DNA of 12,291 nt, taken from NCBI GenBank assembly GCA_002293615.1, contig DBDN01000085.1:1-12291 (forward strand), written 5' to 3'. Source of the DNA: Betaproteobacteria bacterium UBA931 (GTDB lineage Bacteria; Pseudomonadota; Gammaproteobacteria; Burkholderiales; Casimicrobiaceae). Positions 7,109 to 12,291 of this stretch are shown here, piece by piece. Position numbers and translations under genes: made by a program. The notes under the pieces are model-generated. The model made no database searches. It saw only the letters and a list, made by a program, of their open reading frames with translations, and was not told where the DNA came from. The first letter of the stretch is position 1, and every line of letters starts with the position of its first letter.

Positions 7109-9277
7109 ATGCGCATCATGGCTAAAGTCGGAAAAATTATTGTGTTTGTTACTCTGGCTACCATTCTTTTTATGGCGTTGGCGGTTTTTTCCATTAGCCG
7201 CACGATAAGTATTGATGATTATAAAAACGAAATTCAAACATTGGCGTATGAGAAAGCCAATATCGTGTTACGCCTTGACGGCAATATCGGCTGGCGCCTT
7301 TTCCCACGGCTCGAGCTTGTCCTGAATGACGCGTCGATCGCCAGCGCGAAAACGCCGGACAAGCCTTTGGCCAAAGTCAAAACCATTCGTCTTTCGGTAC
7401 GCTTACTGCCGCTCTTACGTAAAACAGTCCAGATCGACGAAATCCTTATTGATGGTCTGAAGCTGACGGCGCTTCGCGATGCCAACGGCCAAACCAACTG
7501 GTCGGGCATCGGTGAAATACGTCCGGCCGGAACCGGAAAAAAAGGAGATATGAAACCCTCCTCCGACGCATCGTCGACCACACCAACCGCGTCGCCGATA
7601 AAAATCGATATTACACACATCAACTTCGCCGACACGTCGATCATTTATCGCGATGCGCAAAAAGACATCGTTTACACCATCGATACGCTAAACATGGTCA
7701 CCGGTGCAATCCAGCATGGAAAAGATACACCGGTTTCGCTCTCCGCCAATGTTAATAGCAGCGATTTCGCCTGGCACAGTAAAATCAATCTCAACACAAC
7801 ACTCCGTGCCGATTTTGAAAAACGTATTTTCACGCTGTCAAATTTATCGATTACCGGTGAGGCGCAAAAGGCCGATGGCAAAGGCAAAACATTGCCTTTT
7901 TCCATTACCGGCGCAATCAATATGGATCGGCAGGCCCAAACACTATCGATGACGCCGTTACTTTTGACAGTCGCCACCTTGCGGCTTGAAACACAGCTGC
8001 ACATGCGCGATTGGGAAAGCGCGCTGACTTACGAGGGAAAATTATCGATCAGCGAAACCGATCTGCGGCAAGTACTGGAAAAAATGGACATGCTGCCGAC
8101 AACAGCCGACAACAAAGCGTTGACCTCGTTTTCACTGAATGCGGACATCAACGGCAACCATCAGAACCTATCAATCAAGAACCTTCGCGCCCAACTTGAC
8201 GCCACCACCATCAACGGCTCGCTTACCGTATCCGGCTTCACCCAACCCACAATCGTCGCGCACATCAACGGCAACGTCGTCAACATCGACGATTATCTGC
8301 CAAAAACAAAAACCATACCCGACAAAACAAAAGACGGCAGCAGTACAACAACGACCTCGACAAACACACCGGTTTGGAACGACGCTCCCATTTTACCGCT
8401 GGACATTTTGCGCCGGATAAATTTTGACATCGACACCACTTTTGATCGCATTGTCGCCAAAGGGATCTCTGTCGAAAAATTTGTATTGAAAATCGCCAAC
8501 AAAAACGGGAGGACTTCGATAAATACATTGCACGGCAACGCGCTTGGCGGCACCTTCTCCGCCAACGCCGCCTTCGACGCCCGCAATGACAGTCCTCAAT
8601 TCGCCGTACAGAAGAATATTGATAACGTGCAGCTTGAACAATTTTTTGCACATAGCAAGAAATCGCCGCCGATCAAAGGTAAGGCGATGATCAGCGCCAA
8701 GCTTATCGGTTCCGGCAACAGCTTAAAATCATGGATAGAGACGCTTGACGGCAACGGCAATATCCATATTAACGACGGCATTCTTCCTGGCGCCAACCTG
8801 GAAATGAAACTATGTTCTGCAATCGCGTTATTAAACCGCAAACAACTCACCAAAGAACATGGCTCCCGCGATACCGTGTTTCAGCGCGCCGATGCATCGT
8901 TTTATATCAAAAATGGCATTGCCCGGAACTCCGACCTGGTGATTGCGCTGCCCGGTTTAAAGGTGGCCGGACAAGGTGTTATCGATCTTCGCGCACTGAC
9001 GACTGATTATCGCGCCGAGATTACGATTGAAGGTGACCAAACCGCCATGCCCGATCCGGCGTGTACCGTTAATAAGCGCTACGTCGGACTTGCCTTCCCG
9101 CTGCATTGTTATGGGTCGATTACCTCCGGTGCTGAAATCTGCGGTATGGATGAAAAAGGTATGGCGCAAATCGCACTTAAACTCGCCGGCGACAAAGTTG
9201 TTGGTAAAGCACTGGAAAAATTAGATGGCGATAATATGCCATTAAAAGACGCCCTGAAAAGATTGTTGAAACGCTGA
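7109..9277 (+). CDS. AsmA-family envelope biogenesis protein
   Basis: A 722-residue protein with one N-terminal membrane anchor (about residues 8-29) and a long periplasmic region. The N-terminal AsmA domain is plain: ISIDDYKNEIQ (34-43), GNIGWRLFPRLEL (58-70), LAKVKTIRLSVRLLPLL (87-103), IDGLKLTALRDANGQTNW (114-131). The C-terminal AsmA_2 part holds repeated beta-strands and LPGLKVAGQGVIDLR (614-628). The family, which includes TamB and YhdP, is tied to phospholipid transport to, or homeostasis of, the outer membrane. Two Ser/Thr-rich, low-complexity stretches (151-163 and 409-420) look like flexible linkers. Cys652, Cys667 and Cys678 near the C-terminus may form a disulphide. It starts 73 bp after the LplT-PlsC gene on the same strand, probably one operon. 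ATG 7118 (MAKVGK) is an equally good start; neither has a Shine-Dalgarno. Longer than E. coli AsmA (617 aa). Confidence 0.88.
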   Translation: MRIMAKVGKIIVFVTLATILFMALAVFSISRTISIDDYKNEIQTLAYEKANIVLRLDGNIGWRLFPRLELVLNDASIASAKTPDKPLAKVKTIRLSVRLLPLLRKTVQIDEILIDGLKLTALRDANGQTNWSGIGEIRPAGTGKKGDMKPSSDASSTTPTASPIKIDITHINFADTSIIYRDAQKDIVYTIDTLNMVTGAIQHGKDTPVSLSANVNSSDFAWHSKINLNTTLRADFEKRIFTLSNLSITGEAQKADGKGKTLPFSITGAINMDRQAQTLSMTPLLLTVATLRLETQLHMRDWESALTYEGKLSISETDLRQVLEKMDMLPTTADNKALTSFSLNADINGNHQNLSIKNLRAQLDATTINGSLTVSGFTQPTIVAHINGNVVNIDDYLPKTKTIPDKTKDGSSTTTTSTNTPVWNDAPILPLDILRRINFDIDTTFDRIVAKGISVEKFVLKIANKNGRTSINTLHGNALGGTFSANAAFDARNDSPQFAVQKNIDNVQLEQFFAHSKKSPPIKGKAMISAKLIGSGNSLKSWIETLDGNGNIHINDGILPGANLEMKLCSAIALLNRKQLTKEHGSRDTVFQRADASFYIKNGIARNSDLVIALPGLKVAGQGVIDLRALTTDYRAEITIEGDQTAMPDPACTVNKRYVGLAFPLHCYGSITSGAEICGMDEKGMAQIALKLAGDKVVGKALEKLDGDNMPLKDALKRLLKR

Positions 9278-9286
9278 TATTTCTTT

Positions 9287-10822
9287 TTATATCGCCTCTT
9301 CTTTGCGGCTAAAATCCCTTAAGCGAAACCCCAAGCACCAAAGCACGGCAAAATAAATCACGGCGGCGGCAAATAACGTTGCCAATAACCGCATGATTTT
9401 CTCAACCAGCAGCGCCTCCAGCCAGATACTGGTCTTGCCTGATAAAAAATACAGCGCCACAGCAAAAATACACAAAGCAATAGACAGCTTCCCCAAAAAA
9501 ACCGGCCATCCGCTTTGGGGCGCATAGATTTTCTGGCGAAACAGCGTCAAAAACAACAGCGAGGCATTGCAACACGCGCCGATGCTGATCGCCAAGGTCA
9601 GCCCGGCATGCCCGATATGAAACATCATGCTGATCGCGCAAATCTGAGTAATAACGATTGATGTGATCGCGATGCGTACCGGTGTTTTCACATCTTGCCG
9701 CGCATAAAAACCGGGCGCCAAGATTTTGACCAGAATTAGCGCGGGCAAGCCAACACTGTAGCCGAGTAGCGCCAATCGTGTTTGCAGCACATCATCGGCG
9801 GTAAACTGGCCATACTGAAACAGCGTCGCGATCATCGGCGCGGCAAGAAAACAAAGCGCCAACGCCGCCGGCAGCGCCAACAACAACGCCAAACGCAACC
9901 CCCAATCAAGCAACGATGAATAACGCTCGCCATCACCATGATGACGTGCCAGCACCGGCAACAACACGGTAGCCAGCGCCACACCCAACAGCGCACTGGG
10001 AAACTCCATCAATCGATCGGCGTAAGTAATCCATGAGATACGACCATCACCAAGCCACGCCGCTAATTGCGTATTGATCAGAATCGAAATCTGCGCTGCC
10101 GAAACACCGAAAAGCGCCGGTACCATCAATTTGAGGATGCGGCGAACACCGACATCTTTGCAATCCAGACGCGGACACACCAACATGCCGATTTTATAGA
10201 GCGGATAAAGCTGCAACACCAACTGCGCAACGCCGCCAATGGCCACCCCCCACGCCAACGCCAACACCGGCGGATTGACCCGCGGTGCAAGAAAAACCGT
10301 TGCGGCAATGATCGAAAGATTGAGTAATACCGGCGTTACCGCAGGAATGGCAAAGCGCCGGTAAACATTCAGGACAGCACCGGACAACGAAACCAGCGAG
10401 ATGAAAAAAATGTACGGAAAAACAATACGAATCAGATCGGCGGTTAATGCAACTTTACCTGGCGTTTTGGCAAATCCGCCTGCAAGCAAATACACCAGCC
10501 ATGGCGCAGCCAATACGCCGACCACAGCAACAATCAACAACACCAGCATCAAGAGTGCCGTCGTTTTACGCACCAAATCACGTGTTGCTTCCGGTCCGCG
10601 CTGTTTCTGATATTCCGCCAACACCGGCACAAACGCCTGGCTAAACGCGCCTTCGGCAAAAAGGCGACGCAACAGATTCGGCAACCGAAACGCCGCTTCA
10701 AATGCATCTACCTGCGCGCCAGCACCAAAAATCGCCGCTTTTAAAATTTCGCGCACCAAGCCGGTAATCCTTGACAACAACGTCATGGCGCTGACCGTGC
10801 CCATCGCTTTTAATAAATTCAT
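9287..10822 (-). CDS. murJ: Lipid II flippase MurJ
   Basis: A 511-residue, about 14-helix inner-membrane protein of the MOP superfamily that flips lipid II to the periplasm for peptidoglycan synthesis. It has the same length as E. coli MurJ and aligns without gaps through its first half: Arg18 and Arg24 in SRITGLVRE, Asp39, Arg52 in LPNLLRRLFAEGAFSQAF, and Arg270 in YADRLMEFP, residues important for flippase activity in E. coli. LAPGFYARQDVKTPV later in the protein is another family landmark. The start is certain: AAGGAG lies four bases upstream of the ATG. The gene converges with asmA (9 bp gap) and is head-to-head with rpsT, an arrangement common in betaproteobacteria. Confidence 0.97.
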   Translation of the reverse strand: MNLLKAMGTVSAMTLLSRITGLVREILKAAIFGAGAQVDAFEAAFRLPNLLRRLFAEGAFSQAFVPVLAEYQKQRGPEATRDLVRKTTALLMLVLLIVAVVGVLAAPWLVYLLAGGFAKTPGKVALTADLIRIVFPYIFFISLVSLSGAVLNVYRRFAIPAVTPVLLNLSIIAATVFLAPRVNPPVLALAWGVAIGGVAQLVLQLYPLYKIGMLVCPRLDCKDVGVRRILKLMVPALFGVSAAQISILINTQLAAWLGDGRISWITYADRLMEFPSALLGVALATVLLPVLARHHGDGERYSSLLDWGLRLALLLALPAALALCFLAAPMIATLFQYGQFTADDVLQTRLALLGYSVGLPALILVKILAPGFYARQDVKTPVRIAITSIVITQICAISMMFHIGHAGLTLAISIGACCNASLLFLTLFRQKIYAPQSGWPVFLGKLSIALCIFAVALYFLSGKTSIWLEALLVEKIMRLLATLFAAAVIYFAVLWCLGFRLRDFSRKEEAI

Positions 10823-10826
10823 GCCG

Positions 10827-10832
10827 CTCCTT
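10827..10832 (-). promoter_or_regulatory. Ribosome binding site of murJ
   Basis: AAGGAG on the minus strand, four bases before the ATG, is the strongest Shine-Dalgarno in the window. Just upstream of it, GAATAACGC (10842-10850) and GCGTATTC (10857-10864) form an imperfect hairpin with one bulge that would sit in the murJ leader if transcription starts further upstream. Confidence 0.75.
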
Positions 10833-10970
10833 CCCGCGCAAGAATAACGCGGAATAGCGTATTCGTGCAGGCGCTGTCCGCGAAAATCTTTGGATCGCCA
10901 GAATTCATCGGCTTATGCGCAAGGAATGATTATGGAGCCGATTTGCGTTTGCCACTGATTTCACGTAGAA

Positions 10971-10998
10971 TTGCCGACCTTTCAGGTGGTTTTATTTT
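10971..10998 (+). promoter_or_regulatory. Putative rpsT promoter
   Basis: TTGCCG (10971-10976) and TATTTT (10993-10998) lie 16 bp apart, each matching sigma70 consensus at 4/6. It would give a U-rich leader of roughly 50 nt before rpsT. In E. coli S20 represses its own translation; whether this leader does so cannot be seen. The rest of the 231-bp murJ/rpsT gap shows no gene. Confidence 0.35.
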
Positions 10999-11053
10999 GG
11001 TCGTTTTTCTGATCGTTTATTCTTTTCAAGCATCTATTTTTTAGGAATACAAA

Positions 11054-11320
11054 ATGGCAAACTCGGCGCAAGCGCGCAAACGTGCACGACAGGCAATCGT
11101 AACCCGGGACCGCAATGCGGGTCTTAAATCCACTTTGCGTACCGCAATAAAAAAAGTCAGAAAAGCGATCGCTGCCGGTAATAAAGAAGCAGCATTGAAA
11201 CAATTTCAGGAATCACAATCCGTCATTGATCGTATCGCCGATAAAAAGGTGGTTCATAAAAACACAATATCACGTACCAAATCGCGTTTATCGCAAGCGA
11301 TCAAAGTCATGGCCGCGTGA
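11054..11320 (+). CDS. rpsT: 30S ribosomal protein S20 (bS20)
   Basis: An 88-residue, very basic primary 16S rRNA-binding protein that helps fold the 5' domain of the 30S subunit. The opening MANSAQARKRARQA, the central LRTAIKKVRKAIAAGNKEAA and the block QSVIDRIADKKVVHKNT followed by RTKSRLSQAIK are all family hallmarks, and the length is standard. AGGA (11043-11046), seven bases before the ATG, is a suitable ribosome binding site. It stands alone: divergent from murJ on one side and closed by a strong terminator on the other. Confidence 0.98.
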   Translation: MANSAQARKRARQAIVTRDRNAGLKSTLRTAIKKVRKAIAAGNKEAALKQFQESQSVIDRIADKKVVHKNTISRTKSRLSQAIKVMAA

Positions 11321-11340
11321 TTACTTTTTACTTTGCGCAT

Positions 11341-11370
11341 AAAAAAAGCACCGCTTGTGGTGCTTTTTTT
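11341..11370. terminator. Bidirectional intrinsic terminator between rpsT and the BON-LysM gene
   Basis: A perfect 12-bp inverted repeat: AAAAAAAGCACC (11341-11352), loop GCTTGT, GGTGCTTTTTTT (11359-11370). The GC-rich core GCACC/GGTGC is followed by a seven-T run on either strand, so it can stop rpsT transcripts going right and the minus-strand gene going left. It starts 20 bp after the rpsT stop and ends 20 bp before the stop of the opposing gene. Confidence 0.92.
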
Positions 11371-11390
11371 ATAAACAGCTCTCCCCGGTA

Positions 11391-11903
11391 TTACAGCGCC
11401 GGAATGCGCAAGACTTGCCCCGGATAAATCTTGTCGGGATCACTCAACATCGGTTTGTTCGCTTCAAAAATTCGATTGTATTCGTTGCCCTTTCCTTTGC
11501 CGTAATACTTTTCGGCAATTTTCCACAACGTATCGCCTTTTACCACCGTGTGCATTTGTGCTTCAGGTTCGGAATGTTTTACCGTCATGTCGTCGATAAC
11601 CCTTTCGATCCCTTTGGTGTTGCCGCAACATAAAATAATTTTCTCCCGAGTTTCCTGATCGGCAGCTTCACCGGACACGGTCACCATCCCCTGGGCGGCA
11701 TCGACCAGAATTTTCAAGTTCTCCGCCTTTAAACCCATCTTGATGATGTAATTGGTGATCGAGGTCACCGCCACCAGATTGGCTGTTTTAATGTCTTCCT
11801 CGTTATTGGATGGTGATGCGGGCACGGCCACGGGCGTTGCCTGCGCGTGTTTTCCGCCCAGCAGTTTTTCACCGGCTTCCTTGATGAAATTGAAGATTCC
11901 CAT
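11391..11903 (-). CDS. Kbp/YgaU-like protein with BON and LysM domains
   Basis: A 170-residue protein collinear with E. coli Kbp (YgaU, 149 aa), a small K+-binding protein. It opens MGIFNFIKEAGEKLLG, as in Kbp, with no signal peptide, then an Ala/Pro-rich insert (about 19-38), a BON domain (about 45-110; LVDAAQGMVTVSGEA, GIERVIDDM) and a LysM domain (about 118-167; HTVVKGDTLWKIAEKYYG, IFEANKPMLSDPDKIYPGQ). The longer linker before BON explains most of the extra length. Cys92-Cys93 in the BON domain is unusual for a protein that is otherwise Cys-free. K+ binding is inferred from homology only. GGGAG a few bases upstream of the ATG at 11903 is a good ribosome binding site. Confidence 0.92.
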   Translation of the reverse strand: MGIFNFIKEAGEKLLGGKHAQATPVAVPASPSNNEEDIKTANLVAVTSITNYIIKMGLKAENLKILVDAAQGMVTVSGEAADQETREKIILCCGNTKGIERVIDDMTVKHSEPEAQMHTVVKGDTLWKIAEKYYGKGKGNEYNRIFEANKPMLSDPDKIYPGQVLRIPAL

Positions 11904-12168
11904 ATGTTTCTCCCTTTACTTTTGATTTTGGGAGCCTATCTTGCGCCCGAAGATAAAAAGATGCAATCAACGTAAATCCTTTTTCACAAAAGGTTAATTT
12001 AATTCACGTGTCGATAAATAATGGTTGCCAAAACCGTATTGGGAACATGCGTGCTTCACGTCGTTTACTCACCACAACCACTTCGGGTCAGCAAAAATCA
12101 GCCGGTTGAATTATTAGAATATCCAGATAGTATTTCAACAGAGCTTTTCGTGGGAAAGCGTGTCACGA
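11904..12168. other. Intergenic region, no supported gene
   Basis: These 265 bp separate the minus-strand end of the right-edge gene from the Kbp-like gene and should hold the latter's promoter. I found no convincing -35/-10 pair. CCTTTT (11978-11983) and AAAAGG (11988-11993) make a small perfect inverted repeat upstream of the Kbp-like gene. GCTTTTC/GGAAAGC (12143-12159) forms a short hairpin without a T-run just past the right-edge gene's stop. A plus-strand frame at 12021-12206 has no ribosome binding site and no recognisable product. Confidence 0.6.
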
Positions 12169-12291
12169 TCACCACCACTTCCAGCCGTTCTTACGAAAGA
12201 AAGTAAGCGCGTCTTTAATAAACTGGTACGCGTGTCTCACGGTTTTATGCGGCACACGATACAGCCGGGCTTGCATCATCGGCAGATACGC
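12169..12291 (-). CDS. Unrecognised gene, 3' end only
   Basis: The minus-strand frame is open from the window edge to a TGA at 12171-12169, giving the last 40 residues of a protein whose start is outside. The tail is basic and aromatic: it includes MMQARLYRVPHKTVRHAYQF and ends FFRKNGWKWW, closing with Lys-Trp-Trp. No family is recognised from so little sequence. The composition looks protein-like rather than random, with codon use like the neighbouring genes. It could instead be a chance open frame of 123 bp, which is short enough to arise without selection. Confidence 0.45.
   Translation of the reverse strand, partial: AYLPMMQARLYRVPHKTVRHAYQFIKDALTFFRKNGWKWW

Noticed and set aside
7026..7208. 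60-codon hydrophobic frame across the asmA start
   Set aside because: It overlaps both the LplT-PlsC end and the asmA membrane anchor in another frame; its hydrophobicity reflects the T-rich DNA of the anchor-coding region.
9276..9293. GATAT/ATATC inverted repeat between asmA and murJ as a terminator
   Set aside because: Only five A-T-rich pairs with an eight-base loop; too weak to be an intrinsic terminator.
12021..12206. 61-codon plus-strand frame near the right edge
   Set aside because: No ribosome binding site, no recognisable product, and it overlaps the antisense end of the right-edge gene.
1..12291. Hidden mobile element, defence system, CRISPR array or toxin-antitoxin pair
   Set aside because: No direct repeats, transposase, integrase, phage or effector motifs were seen; every long gene belongs to a housekeeping or envelope family.

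Overview
This window reads as ordinary chromosomal core from a betaproteobacterium, probably Burkholderiales-like, with G+C near one half by eye. The case for this rests on SmpB (N-terminus MTIADNRKAFHDYFIEE), on S20, and on murJ standing head-to-head with rpsT. The genus cannot be named from sequence alone. I saw no tRNA, rRNA, CRISPR array, insertion sequence, phage gene or toxin-antitoxin pair, and nothing that looks like a new defence or mobile system.

Layout, left to right. A PIN-PhoH ATPase (27-1466, minus) is followed by rnfH (1608-1898, minus). rnfH stands head-to-head with smpB across only 71 bp. smpB (1970-2425) is followed closely by etfB and etfA (2445-4205), and the three may be one transcript. 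thyA (4221-5015, minus) converges on etfA. Divergent from thyA is a two-domain LplT-like transporter/PlsC acyltransferase (about 5113-7035), followed by an AsmA-family envelope protein (7109-9277). murJ (9287-10822, minus) converges on asmA and stands head-to-head with rpsT (11054-11320). A perfect bidirectional terminator (11341-11370) separates rpsT from a Kbp/YgaU-like BON-LysM gene (11391-11903, minus). The right edge cuts an unrecognised minus-strand gene, of which only the last 40 codons are present.

Themes. Two groups deal with ribosomes and RNA: PhoH, SmpB and S20. EtfAB is a flavoprotein electron carrier. ThyA makes dTMP. The 5.1-10.8 kb block concerns the envelope: phospholipid repair, AsmA-type periplasmic lipid handling and lipid II flipping.

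The points most worth a second look are modest. The rnfH/smpB gap fits two opposed promoters sharing one -35 and giving almost leaderless mRNAs. ratA is absent from its usual place beside rnfH. The EtfB recognition loop has Met where the leucine anchor is expected. The LplT-PlsC fusion lacks the acyl-ACP synthetase domain of Aas and is next to asmA.
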